Assembly: GCA_034506175.1 (NCBI GenBank)
Contig: JAPDQB010000015.1
Span: forward strand, 1-64,000
Reading direction: 5' to 3'
Length of the DNA: 64,000 nucleotides
DNA from: a candidate division KSB1 bacterium
Lineage (GTDB): Bacteria > Zhuqueibacterota > Zhuqueibacteria > Zhuqueibacterales > Zhuqueibacteraceae
Shown: positions 18,331 through 28,000 of the stretch, one piece after another
How positions within the stretch are numbered: position 1 is the stretch's first letter
Layout: each line of letters opens with the position of its first letter
The notes under the pieces: generated by a model
Seen by the model: the letters and a program-made list of their open reading frames with translations, nothing else
What the model was told of the DNA's origin: nothing
Databases searched by the model: none
Made by a program: the position numbers and the translations under genes

Positions 18331-18377
18331 AAAAAGGCGCGGCCTCGACAAACTGACGTTGTCGAGGCCGCGCCTTT
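18331..18377. terminator. Bidirectional intrinsic terminator
   Basis: A perfect 20-base stem (18331-18350 with 18358-18377) around a 7-base loop, GC-rich inside (GGCGCGGCCTCGAC) and flanked by A and T runs on both sides. It sits between the convergent genes ending at 18210 and 18413, so it can stop transcription from both directions. Confidence 0.93.
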
Positions 18378-18412
18378 TATGCTCTGCCCCGAATCTCGTT
18401 TTTTGCGGCTGG

Positions 18413-20476
18413 CTAATTGGTGCCATTCCCTTTCGTCCACTGATTCAGCCAACCGATGACGGTCTCGTGCCAGAGAATGCTGTTTTGCGGCTTGAGCACC
18501 CAGTGATTCTCGTCGGGAAAATACAGAAACTTGCTGGGAATGCCGCGGCGCTGCAAAGCCGTGAAAGTCGAAATGCCTTGTGTTTCGACCACGCGAAAAT
18601 CCAGCGCGCCGTGAATCACCAGCATCGGCGTTTTCCAGTTTTTCACGTAATTGATGGGATTGTGCTTCTCATAATTTTCCGGATTGTCCCACGGATTGCC
18701 GATATGATCCCATTCGGGAAACCACAGTTCTTCGGTGTCAAAATAGGCCAGGCGCTCGTCGAGATTGCCGTCGTGATTCACCAGACAACGAAAACGATCC
18801 GGCCACTGCCCGGCGATCCAATTGATCATGTAACCGCCGAACGAGGCGCCCAACGCGGCAACGCGATCACCGTCCATCCAGGGATAACGCGCCAACGCCG
18901 CGGCCAAACCTTTTTGCAAATCTTCGAGTGGCTTGCCGCCCCAGTCGCCGCGAATCGCATCGCAAAACGCCTGGCCATAACCGGTTGAGCCGTGAAAATC
19001 CACCATCACCGCGGCGTAACCCGCGCCGGCATAGGCTTGCGGATTCCAGCGATAATGAAAATCATTGCCAAACGAGCCTTGCGGCCCGCCGTGAATGAGA
19101 AAGGCGACGGGATATTTTTTGTTGGGATCGAAATCCACCGGCTTGACGATGTAACAATAAACCGTTTCGTCATTCCAGCCTTTGAACGTAAATTGCTCCG
19201 GCTCGCCAAGACGCACTTGCGCGAGCTTGTCTGCATTGATCCGGGTAACTTGCCGCAGATCCGCGCCGGTTGACAAAATCGTATAAAGCTCGACCGGTGA
19301 TTTCAGATGATCCATGCCAAAAAGCAAACGCGAGCCGGCGAGCGCCACCGAACGGACGTGACCGTCTCGCACCACGGTGCGAACTTTGCCAGTGGCGACC
19401 TCGATGGCGAACAAAGAAGTTTGTCCCAAATTGCCGGCAGTGGTGTAAATGGTTTTGCCGTCACTCGACCAAGTGATGCCATTTGCCGAGCGATCCCAAT
19501 CATCGGCGAGAACACGTTCTTTGCCATCGGCCCACGAGCGCAGCACGATGCGAAGGCGATCCGATTCATAACCGGGGCGTGACATGGCAAGATAAGCCAG
19601 CGTTTTGCCATCCGGAGAAAAAACGGGTGTCGTGTCCCAGGCTTTGTTTGCCGCCGTGAGATTCTTTGGCGCCGCCGAACCATCGACCGGAACCAAGTAA
19701 AGGTCGAAATTCGTGGACCAGGCTTCTTCCCGGCCGGCGTCGCGCGCGGTGAAAACGAGAGCTTTGCTGTCCGGCGTGAAGGCAATTTCCTCAATGCCGC
19801 CAAAAGGTTTCGACGGGCTATCGGCGTCCATGCCTTTCATCACATCAATCGGCTCGCCGCCGGCGGTGGGCATGACGAAAATATGCGAGCGGCGGCCGTC
19901 CTTCCAGGTATCCCAATGGCGAATGAAAAGCTTTTCGTAAATTCGCCCGCTCGCTTTGCGTTTTTCATTTTCTTCGAGTTTGCTTTTGGTACAGGCAATC
20001 GTTTCGCATTCCGGAAAAACTTCCATCGTCAGCGCCAGGCGCGTGCCATCAGGCGACAGCAAGAAATGGCCGACATCGAGCGGCAGATTCGTTTTTTGTT
20101 CCGGCTCGCCGCCGTCAATCGGCATGCGCCAGACTTGTGATGAACCGGAGCGGGTCGACAAAAACCAAATACTTTTGCCATCGCCTGACCATTGCGGGCT
20201 GAAATCGCTGGCGGGGTTCACCGTCAGTTGGCGCAAGTTCGTGCCATCAATGCCAACCAGCCAGAGATCGGTGCGCCCGCGATTGGCGGCCAAATCGGTT
20301 TTGCGCAGCGTAAACACGACCCACTTTCCATCCGGTGAAACTTGCGGCTCGGAAAGGCGATCCATCGCCAGCATGTCGTGAACGGAAAACGGATGCGTGT
20401 CTTTGGGCTGCGCCATCGCCGCGGCGACGCCAAGCCCGATCATCATTAAACAGAGCAGCAACATTTTACGGCGCAT
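18413..20476 (-). CDS. S9 family peptidase (acylaminoacyl-peptidase / DPP-like)
   Basis: Exported serine peptidase of 687 residues that removes residues or short units from peptides. A signal peptide (KMLLLCLMMIGLGVAAAMAQ) leads into a beta-propeller (about 35-410) with repeated SPDGK/SGDGK blades, then the alpha/beta-hydrolase domain. Catalytic residues are visible: Ser in GASFGG (about 545), Asp in ALDFRV (about 625) and His in ENHWVL (about 657). It also has the oxyanion-side HGGPQGSFG. Length fits the acylaminoacyl-peptidase branch; DPP4-like activity is possible. No operon partner. The terminator at 18331-18377 ends it. Confidence 0.93.
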   Translation of the reverse strand: MRRKMLLLCLMMIGLGVAAAMAQPKDTHPFSVHDMLAMDRLSEPQVSPDGKWVVFTLRKTDLAANRGRTDLWLVGIDGTNLRQLTVNPASDFSPQWSGDGKSIWFLSTRSGSSQVWRMPIDGGEPEQKTNLPLDVGHFLLSPDGTRLALTMEVFPECETIACTKSKLEENEKRKASGRIYEKLFIRHWDTWKDGRRSHIFVMPTAGGEPIDVMKGMDADSPSKPFGGIEEIAFTPDSKALVFTARDAGREEAWSTNFDLYLVPVDGSAAPKNLTAANKAWDTTPVFSPDGKTLAYLAMSRPGYESDRLRIVLRSWADGKERVLADDWDRSANGITWSSDGKTIYTTAGNLGQTSLFAIEVATGKVRTVVRDGHVRSVALAGSRLLFGMDHLKSPVELYTILSTGADLRQVTRINADKLAQVRLGEPEQFTFKGWNDETVYCYIVKPVDFDPNKKYPVAFLIHGGPQGSFGNDFHYRWNPQAYAGAGYAAVMVDFHGSTGYGQAFCDAIRGDWGGKPLEDLQKGLAAALARYPWMDGDRVAALGASFGGYMINWIAGQWPDRFRCLVNHDGNLDERLAYFDTEELWFPEWDHIGNPWDNPENYEKHNPINYVKNWKTPMLVIHGALDFRVVETQGISTFTALQRRGIPSKFLYFPDENHWVLKPQNSILWHETVIGWLNQWTKGNGTN

Positions 20477-20939
20477 GGGCTTCTCCTTGAAAATAAATGT
20501 TTCAGACTTCGACCGGGGTGAATAAGATTTTTCGCCCCACGAAACAAGCGAAAAAACACAAAAACGATTTTGTTTCGCGCATCGAAAATGGCCGGTATCA
20601 ATATAATCGGGAAATGGCTGGCACGCAAGCGTTTTGTGAAAACTCTGGGCGATGGTGCCGTGTAATTTGTGGTCATCGAGAAATTTCTCCCGAAGGCCAG
20701 GCCCGCCGGGGGAAAGATAAGACAGTCAAGGGCGACGCCCTTGAAACAAAGCGCATTAAAACGGCTGGTAAATGTATTTTGTCGTTTGGATGCTGGAACA
20801 TGAGATGACCATTGAATGCACATTTTAAGAGAAACCACGATGAAGTTTATGCGATTTTTCCTTCAACAGATTTTTTCTTTGAGTCTGGTTGTTGTGACAC
20901 CAACCTTTCACATCAACATCCAACCAAAGAGGGTTTACA
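20477..20939. other. Non-coding gap upstream of the IS relic
   Basis: These 463 bases show no convincing gene. A small hairpin CAAGGGCGACGCCCTTG lies at 20727-20743. The region may hold the promoter of the S9 peptidase and the left flank of the transposase relic; I could not find a clear terminal inverted repeat. Confidence 0.4.
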
Positions 20940-21711
20940 ATGAAATCGAATTGCGCTGCCCTGGAACGGGTCAACGAAATTTTACAGGACGAAGTCACCT
21001 CCCTCGCTGGCCCGCGGTATGCCCGTAACCGCACCAACCGCGCGGTGAAACGCTGGGGCAAGCAAGCCGGTTCGGTCTATTTGGCCGACCAAAAAGTTCC
21101 GCTTCGGGTACCGCGCGTGCGGGATGTGGCGCGCCATGGCGAAATGCTATTGGCCAGCTAGCATCAACGCCAACATCCGCGCGCCACCGAGGAGCAGCTC
21201 TTTGTCCGAATTATTCGCGGCCTGTCATGCCAGAATTATGAGCGGGCGGCGCGATTGGTGCCGGCAAGCTTTTGGCCTTTCCCGCAGCAACATCTCGCGC
21301 CGTTTTATCCGGACCAGCGCCAAAAAGCTCCAGACGCTTCTCGAGCGCCATCTGGAGCAGTACGCGTTTGTGGCTTTGGTTTTGGATGGCAAAACGTGTC
21401 GCCAGGCGCAAAGAGTGATGGTCTTGCGCATCACCAAGTCCGGAAATCGGTTGGGACTTTTCAAAGAACTGGGGGGCAGTTTGAAAACCACCAACAGTCT
21501 GGAGTCGATCAACGCACAAGTGGAGCGGATGACACGCGAGGTGACGCGTTGGCGAAACAGTGATCAGCGGCAGCGCTGGTTGGCGTCGGCGCTGCTGGAG
21601 ATCGGGCCCCGTTTGCGAAAGATCAAAGGCTATCGCTATTTGCCGCAACGGCAACAGGCCTGGCAACGCGCGTTGAAAATTCAGACACCTGGGCGCGTGG
21701 ATCGGCTGTGA
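20940..21711 (+). pseudogene. IS256-family (mutator-type) transposase relic
   Basis: Fragments of an IS256-type DDE transposase. The start reads ALERVNEILQDEV, then KRWGKQAGSVYLADQKVPLR and VPRVRDVARHGEMLLAS. A TAG (21159-21161) replaces an expected Tyr codon. The same frame continues as QRQHPRATEEQLFVRIIRG, a surplus T at 21270-21273 shifts the frame before GLSRSNISRRF, and then VLDGKT and VLRITKSG are joined directly to RLGLFKELGGSLKTTNSLES. The central region with much of the catalytic domain is missing (deletion near 21440). The end, RWRNSDQRQRWLASALLEI, is well kept. It is inactive. No terminal repeats or target duplication were found. Confidence 0.88.
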
Positions 21712-21849
21712 GTTTCTGGCGGGACGATGCGTGGTTTACACAGATGAGGAATCAGCCATTTGGCTTCCGAGGCCGGCATGAATGAACTCGAAATTATGTT
21801 GTTGTTTTTCCCAGCCGGTAAACTCGCCGGCTGTTGCGGAAAAATTTCA

Positions 21850-23610
21850 TCATTCGGTAATCGTCAGTTTCTTGAAATCCAACACACGGCGTTTGTTTTT
21901 GTACGTCATCGTCAGCTTCTCGCTGCCGACCTCGGCGTTGAGAAACGGGCCTTCGAAGAGTTTGTACTTTGTCAAATCGACCGGCTTGCCATTCAATTGG
22001 CGCATTTCCGGAAAGGCGAAATACATTTTGTCACCATTCAACGTCGTGTAATCAACCGAGACGCTATTCGGTTGCAAATTTGCTTTGGGGATATGAGCAC
22101 GCAGTTTCTCTTGAAATGCCGCAAAGGAACCCGCTTCTGCTTGCGAGCGGACTTCAACGACATAACCATTTTGTAGCTTGTGGCTGCGCAGGCGCCAGTT
22201 CTCCTCTTCTTCTTTCCATTCGCCTTCCTGCAGCGGATACCAGCCGACATACGTGTCGCCGGCTTTGCAGAAAATCCATCCGGAAGCATCGACAACGCGC
22301 TGCTCGAGATTCTTTGGGAAGAAACCGTTGATGTGCTCTGCGGTCGTGCCAGGCGCGATGTCGTATAACACCAGCAGCGTGTTTTTGTGTTGAAACGTGC
22401 GCTCGTAGGGCGAGCTGCCGGTCCACTTGTCTTCTTGGTTGTACGTTTCCTTCGACGACACGACGTCGGCAATCATGGTTTTGATTTCTTCGGGAAAAAA
22501 CATGGCAAGCTCGTATCCCGACCAATACGGATGCAAGCCGAAGATCGTGGTGTACGGCTTGCCGCTGGTGAAGCGCACGCTCCACGTGTGCTGCTGAATC
22601 GGCTGCAGAATGCCGCCGTGCAACGAGCTGAGGCCGTAATCTTTCGTCATGTAGGTGTATTTGTAAACCGGCGGATTTTTCTCACTGCCGAAACGGATGA
22701 CGTTGCGCACGCGTTTGCGCTCTTTGTGAATGTAAGCTTGCGAGCGATCGGTCGCGAGGTCATGAATGATTTCCGATAGGCGATAATTCGACAGCGCGGG
22801 GAACAATATCCAGCCGGTCAGCGAAGGATCGCCGGCGCCGAAATACAACCAGGCAAACGCCGAGGCCGGAGATTGCAGCGGCTTGTAAACCGCGGGTTGA
22901 TGGATGCGGCTGAATCCGCCGATGTATTGTCCCGCCAAATGCTCGACGGCAAAATCGGCCAACAAATAATCCGCCATCATCGCGCCGCGCTGTTTCATCT
23001 CCGCGTCCTGCGCGAATTGTGCCAGCAAAAGCATCGGAATCATATACACGGGCAAATAATCCGGCGAATCGAACTCGCCCTGCCCGATCGTGGTGGTGAT
23101 TTTGATCCAATGAATGAGATAGGCTTTGGCCTCTTCGCGATTTTCATCCGAGCTCCTTCCATTATACCATTCCGATCCAGGCAAATTCGGCCATTGCTCC
23201 GTTGCCAAAAAAAGCGAGGCGTAATACAGGCACCAATGATTCTCCGTGTCGCCGCGATAGGGAGCATAAGTCTTCCACGCGTTGCGCATCGCCGCCTTGA
23301 CTTGCGGAGACATCTTCTCTTTGCCGTGCAAATAGGTGCCGATGACCGGAAACATCCAGAACATATCGCCGCTCGGCTTTTGCAACAGTGCCAGCACCAT
23401 GCTGTCGGCCTGCACGACGTTGACGTTGTGCGCATATTTCGCCGCCGCGGCATAATAATTCGCGTTTCTCGTGGTGTCATAAAACGACGTCACATGCGCC
23501 GCGCGCGTTTCGTAGCCTTTGAGATACTCATCGCGGCTTGTTGTCTGCGCGAAAAGTGTTTGGAAAAACATTGCTGAACAAGGAATGAGAACGTTGATGA
23601 TCTTTGCCAT
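21850..23610 (-). CDS. Secreted toroid-like protein of unknown function, copy 1
   Basis: Exported protein of 586 residues with a signal peptide (INVLIPCSAMFFQTLFAQ). I do not recognise a named family. Residues about 30-300 look helical, with repeated Trp/Tyr-rich helix pairs (WCLYYASLFLATEQW, SPASAFAWLYFGAGD). The C-terminal half looks beta-rich, with GGILQPIQQHTWSV, FGLHPYW, SPYERTFQHKN, HINGFF and WIFCKAGDTYVG. An alpha-toroid plus beta-sandwich layout recalls polysaccharide lyases, but I see no proven catalytic site. A clear paralogue is at 35964-37892, and each follows an Asp-box repeat gene. It is the last gene of the leftward unit that starts with the symporter. Confidence 0.75.
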   Translation of the reverse strand: MAKIINVLIPCSAMFFQTLFAQTTSRDEYLKGYETRAAHVTSFYDTTRNANYYAAAAKYAHNVNVVQADSMVLALLQKPSGDMFWMFPVIGTYLHGKEKMSPQVKAAMRNAWKTYAPYRGDTENHWCLYYASLFLATEQWPNLPGSEWYNGRSSDENREEAKAYLIHWIKITTTIGQGEFDSPDYLPVYMIPMLLLAQFAQDAEMKQRGAMMADYLLADFAVEHLAGQYIGGFSRIHQPAVYKPLQSPASAFAWLYFGAGDPSLTGWILFPALSNYRLSEIIHDLATDRSQAYIHKERKRVRNVIRFGSEKNPPVYKYTYMTKDYGLSSLHGGILQPIQQHTWSVRFTSGKPYTTIFGLHPYWSGYELAMFFPEEIKTMIADVVSSKETYNQEDKWTGSSPYERTFQHKNTLLVLYDIAPGTTAEHINGFFPKNLEQRVVDASGWIFCKAGDTYVGWYPLQEGEWKEEEENWRLRSHKLQNGYVVEVRSQAEAGSFAAFQEKLRAHIPKANLQPNSVSVDYTTLNGDKMYFAFPEMRQLNGKPVDLTKYKLFEGPFLNAEVGSEKLTMTYKNKRRVLDFKKLTITE

Positions 23611-23741
23611 GGAAACTCCGACAACCTTTTATTCAATCGCTCATTGAAGTTTAAAAGATCACTGCCCCAATGGATGGATTGAGACCAACGGTTTTTTTAT
23701 CAGTTGGCCTCAATCTATCCATTGTTTTTTTAAAATCAAAG

Positions 23742-24752
23742 TTAGAACGGTTGAATTGAAATCGTCCACACTTGCGAGCCGCTCAATCCGGCTTGGCGCC
23801 ACGTCGCGCCACCGTCTTCCGAGCGAAATATTCCGCCCCAAAGGGTGCCGGCGTAAACACGATTGCTGTTCGCCGGATCAACAGCGAGAGAATGAACATT
23901 CAAATTTTTCAGCCCCTCCGTGCTGCGTTTCCAGCTTCGCCCGGCATCGATGGATTTGTAAACGCCCGTGGCGTAACCCCCGGCATACATGATCTCCGGA
24001 TGATTCGGATCAAAAGCCACGGTGTAAAATGTCGCATCATCGAGCCCGGCCGCGCTTTTTGCCCACACCTTGCCGCCATCCCAAGAGATGTAGATGCCGT
24101 TATTCTCCGTACCCGCCACGAGCATTTGATTATCGCGCGGATTCTGTGCGATTACCCGAACGTTCTTGATACTCAGACCCAGTCTCTTCCATGATTGCGC
24201 GCCGTTCTTGCTGCCGAACACGCCATCTTCGGTCGAGCAATAAATCACATTGGTGTTTGTGTGGTCAACAATCACACTGGACGTGAATGTCGAAGTCAAG
24301 CCGGTATTCATTGGCTTCCACCTCGCGCCGCCGTCGCTGGTTTTGTAAATTCCATAAGCGGTGGCAACATAAACCTTTTCTGCATTTTTGGGGTCAATAC
24401 TAACCCACAGGACTTCAGTGATCTCCCAGCCCGTCATGATCTTCCAACTCTTTCCTCCGTCCGCGGTTTTGTGTACGCCATTGCCGGACGCGATGTAAAT
24501 CAACTGGCCGCGAGCTGGCGAGTGAACGGCCAAGCCGAAAGCACGAATGTTGTTCGAGCCGGTGTGATGCCAGGTCGTGTCGTCGCATGGGCGCTGATAA
24601 AACAGGCCGCTTGGGGGATTCGCCGCGCCGACGATGTAACCACGTGTGGCGACGACGGAGGCATGGACGGTGGATTCTTGAGCGAAAGATCGCGAAACAG
24701 GAATTGCAAAAAGCAGGACAAACACCAATGTTTTGCACGTTGTTCGCTGCAT
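23742..24752 (-). CDS. Secreted Asp-box (BNR/sortilin-type) repeat protein, copy 1
   Basis: Exported protein of 336 residues: signal peptide (TLVFVLLFAIPVSRSFAQ), then a beta-propeller built from repeats of the form S/TxDGGxxW, seen as KTADGGKSWK, KTSDGGARWK, SWDGGKVWA, SIDAGRSWK and SEDGGATWR. Such propellers bind glycans or partner proteins and occur in sialidases and photosystem-assembly factors; no catalytic residues are evident. AGGGA precedes the ATG. It follows the amidohydrolase by only 11 bases and precedes the toroid-like gene. The paralogue at 37940-39052 has the same partner. Confidence 0.85.
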   Translation of the reverse strand: MQRTTCKTLVFVLLFAIPVSRSFAQESTVHASVVATRGYIVGAANPPSGLFYQRPCDDTTWHHTGSNNIRAFGLAVHSPARGQLIYIASGNGVHKTADGGKSWKIMTGWEITEVLWVSIDPKNAEKVYVATAYGIYKTSDGGARWKPMNTGLTSTFTSSVIVDHTNTNVIYCSTEDGVFGSKNGAQSWKRLGLSIKNVRVIAQNPRDNQMLVAGTENNGIYISWDGGKVWAKSAAGLDDATFYTVAFDPNHPEIMYAGGYATGVYKSIDAGRSWKRSTEGLKNLNVHSLAVDPANSNRVYAGTLWGGIFRSEDGGATWRQAGLSGSQVWTISIQPF

Positions 24753-24763
24753 CGGTTTTATCC

Positions 24764-26388
24764 CTAAAAAACTTTTGCCCGCTCAATGATCTTCTTCATA
24801 TTCAACCCAAACATTTTCTTCTTCTCCTCAAACGTGCAATGCGAATACGCCATCCAGCCAAACTGCGGGATCGGGTCACGCATCGGCTGGTCGGTGCCGA
24901 AAAGAACGCGCTCGGCGCCGACATGCTTGACCATGAATTCGATGACGCGGTAGGTGACGGCGGTGAATGTGATTTCCAAAAAGACGTTCGGAAATTTTAG
25001 CGCGGCGTCAATGCCTTGACGTGCCGTTTCAAACGAGCTGCCGCAGTGCGCGATGATGTGGCTGATGTTCGAATATTTCGGCGCAATCTCATTGATCTCG
25101 GCGGTAAAGTTGGGCGAAGGATGCAGCAGCACATACGCATTCATGCGATTGCCATACTCAAACCACGGTGCCCATAATTTGTCGTTGTAGGGAATGCCGG
25201 TACGGGGATTGTATGGCTTGATGCCTTGCATTTTGTACTGCTCATGAACTTTGCGCAAATCCGCCTCCCAATTTTTGACGTACTGCGGCTGTAAAGTGGC
25301 GTAGCCATGATAAAAGCCTGGATAGCGCAACATTGCATTGCGCACGATTTCATTGCCATCTTCGTAATCCGTCCAAATTCCAATCCACGAGCTGATGCAC
25401 ATCGCGTCGATGCCCATGAGCTTGGCGCGCTCGAACATGCTTTTATCATCGGAAAACGGTTGGTGCATGAAGCCGGTCCCGACCGCGTCGTCGTGCGAAA
25501 TGTGCGCGTGGGCATCGATCACGAGAATGTCGTTTAATGGCTTTCCGGCTTTGGCAAGAGCGAGGATTGGGTCATCGATTTCTTTCTCGTGATAAGGCTT
25601 GGGAAGCGAATCCAATTTGAGCAGCCGGCCGAGATTGCGTCCGGCGATGTTTTGCTTTTCTTCTTCGGACAGCGTGCAGTAATCAACGAAGGACTTTGCC
25701 GCACCTGGCGATTTGTCGAGCGCACCGGTGCCGAAGAGCATGCGCTGTGAGCCGAACCAGTTGGCATAAACTTCCATGGCGTGATTGGATTGATTCGCCG
25801 AAAACTCGAGATAAAGATTCTTGTGCTTGGTCATCAACGTGTGCAGATAGCGCGTCGCTTCCCAGCGGCCGCCTTGCAAGAGGACGGGCAAATTGGGATG
25901 GCGCGTGAGCATGGCATCAAGATCACCGAGCAGAACTTGGTTGCAAGGCTCGAGAATATCCGGGCCGTACATGTGCCCGCCTTCGAGCAGCAGGAGAATC
26001 TGATGCTTTTCCAACTCCGTGAGCAGTTCGCCGCAAGTATCCTCGTTGAAAAAGTAGTGATGCGTGCGCGGATACATTTTCGCCGCGCGAATGCCGTTGT
26101 CCTGCATTTCTTTGACAATATCTTTCGGTGGCGGCATCTCGCCAGTGTGCGAGGGCATGACGGCCCAAACACCGTACAAGCGTGGACTTTTTTCAGTTCG
26201 TGCAGCAATTTGCGATTGCCGTACATCGGGTCGTATTCTTTTCCAACCCAATGGGCGATCAACGCGCCGTGAATGCCGCACCATTCCATTTCTTCGAGCA
26301 GCACTTCGGTTTCACAGGGTGTTTCAACGTCTTTAGGGCCGCGCTTGCCGACCATGGCGTAACAGTCGAGGTAAATGCGTTCGTTCAT
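24764..26388 (-). pseudogene. Two-domain amidohydrolase-2 protein, frameshifted
   Basis: Metal-dependent hydrolase or decarboxylase-type (amidohydrolase_2) gene. It starts at 26388 (MNERIYLDCYAMVG, AGGAGA upstream). The frame breaks after LLHELKK at a T6 run (26188-26193) and resumes as SPRLYGVWAVMPSHT; one added base restores about 541 residues. The restored protein has two consecutive TIM-barrel domains. The first (1-265) lacks the HxH metal motif (LDCYAMVG in its place). The second (about 285-541) has VIDAHAHISHDD, HIIAHCGSS and FGTDQPMRDP and looks active. It lies between the aminotransferase and the Asp-box gene, so it probably serves the same catabolic route. Confidence 0.82.
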
Positions 26389-26471
26389 TTTATTCTCCTG
26401 CACTTACTCTTTCTCCTACTCTTACTGGCTTTTCAAAAGCTTAAAGGCGAGCAAGAGTACGAGAAAGAATA

Positions 26472-26697
26472 GGATTATGAGTGCCGCCCGGGCATGGGCA
26501 ATTCCTCTGAAAATAAGTTCGTCGTTGCGCCTTTAGGCGTCGGGCTCCCGACAAAAGTTGAACGCCTGAAGGCGACACTACAAACGTTTATTTTCATCAT
26601 TATCGGGTGCCGCGCCCGGCATGGGCCATTACCACGAAAATGCCGTAGCCCAAGCTTCCAGCCTGCATGCAGACAAGATGTCGGCGCTACGATTTAT
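26472..26697 (+). repeat. Dispersed repeat family B, copies 2 and 3
   Basis: Two copies of GTGCCG...CCCGG-CATGGGC (26479-26501 and about 26607-26630) flank a segment with CGCCTTTAGGCGT and ACGCCTGAAGGCG, an imperfect inverted repeat. The second copy continues ATTACCACGAAAATG and GCTTCCAGCCTGC, as in copy 1 at 52-160. The block separates the amidohydrolase from the aminotransferase inside an otherwise tight leftward gene cluster. Confidence 0.65.
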
Positions 26698-27945
26698 TCA
26701 CCAGAAAAACGGCTTCACCTCCTCCCGCTCTTTCGGCTCCATCTCCAGCGCGCGCTTGAGCGCGACACGCGCCTTGCCCAGGGCTTCATCGATGTCAGTT
26801 GGCTTGTGCGAGTATGAAATAAACCAGCGGGGGTTGGCAAAAATGCCTTCACGATACAGCTCGCGAAACCAGAGATATTCGAGACGGGCATTATAATCAC
26901 GATCCGGTGTATTGAATTTCAAAAACGGCGCCGGCGGCAATCCCGCGGCTTGCCCTTCGATGCCCAATTCCCTTGCCAAACCATTGAAGCCATCCATCAG
27001 GCGCTTGCCCATCTTCCAAATATGTTCGTGAACTTTCTCCCGCTTCATAATTTTGATCGTTGCAATCGCGGCGGCAATTGAAAGGGTTTCACCGGCATAA
27101 GTCGTGGTCATTTTGAGCTTATTCAGTTGCTCCATGTACTGGCGCTTGCCGAGATAGGTCGAAATCGGATAACCATTGGCCATCGCTTTCGCATAACTCG
27201 CCAAATCGGTGTCGACGCCGAAATACTCTTGCGCGCCGCCGAGGGCGAGACGAAAGCCGGTGAGCACTTCGTCAAGCACCAGCAAAATGCCATATTCTTT
27301 TGTCAATCTTCGCAAGAGCCGGATGTAATCGCCATTCGTATCTTCGTTCATATCATACGGAACGGCGATCACGCAAGCGAGTTGCTCGTTGAACTGGCGA
27401 ATGAGTTTCTCGGCGGCTTCGAGATTTCCCCACGGCGCGATTTTGACGTAATCCTTGATGATGGCAGGCACGCCGTTGTTGGGGCTGTCTTCGGTGGCAA
27501 ACCAATCAGGATAGCCGTGGTAGCCGCTGACGATGATCATGTCGCGTTTGGTGTAAGCGCGCGCAATGCGAATGTTGCAAAGATTGGCATCCTCGCCGGT
27601 TTTCATGAAACGGCACATGTCGGCGTTGGGCACGACTTCGTGCAGAAGCTTCGCCAATTCCAATTCGATTGGGCTGGCCATGCTGAAGAGCACGCCTTTT
27701 TTCATTTGGGCACGAACCGCTTCATCAACTTCGTCGTAGCAATAACCCAACGTCACCGGGCCAAGCGAGAGGCGAAAGTCGATATACTCCTTGCCTTCCA
27801 GATCCCAAAGCCGGCAGCCCTTGCCGCGCTCGATGAATTTGGGCATGGTTTCATCAAAAAACGGAAAGGGGCGCTTGGCATGGGTTTGCGTGCCCCAGGG
27901 GATGAGCTTCAGTGCTTCCTGGAAATGTCGATCAGAAGGTTTCAT
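26698..27945 (-). CDS. Class III aminotransferase, glutamate-1-semialdehyde-aminomutase-like
   Basis: PLP-dependent class III enzyme of about 415 residues from the Met at 27945 (MKPSDRHFQEALKLIPWG). Fold markers are LWDLEGKEYIDF, MKTGEDANLCNIRIAR, VSGYHGYPDW, LVLDEVLTGFR with the PLP-nitrogen Asp, SYAKAMANGYPIS with the PLP Lys, and TTTYAGETLSIAAA. It resembles HemL but lies in a catabolic cluster with a symporter and an amidohydrolase, so an amino-acid or amino-sugar substrate is more likely than tetrapyrrole synthesis. An AT-rich mirror-like spacer (AAATTGAAAATTT region) separates it from the symporter gene. Confidence 0.88.
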   Translation of the reverse strand: MKPSDRHFQEALKLIPWGTQTHAKRPFPFFDETMPKFIERGKGCRLWDLEGKEYIDFRLSLGPVTLGYCYDEVDEAVRAQMKKGVLFSMASPIELELAKLLHEVVPNADMCRFMKTGEDANLCNIRIARAYTKRDMIIVSGYHGYPDWFATEDSPNNGVPAIIKDYVKIAPWGNLEAAEKLIRQFNEQLACVIAVPYDMNEDTNGDYIRLLRRLTKEYGILLVLDEVLTGFRLALGGAQEYFGVDTDLASYAKAMANGYPISTYLGKRQYMEQLNKLKMTTTYAGETLSIAAAIATIKIMKREKVHEHIWKMGKRLMDGFNGLARELGIEGQAAGLPPAPFLKFNTPDRDYNARLEYLWFRELYREGIFANPRWFISYSHKPTDIDEALGKARVALKRALEMEPKEREEVKPFFW

Positions 27946-28000
27946 GGTACGTACAAAAATTTTAAATTGAAAATTTGCAATTTTAAATTTGAAATTTAAT

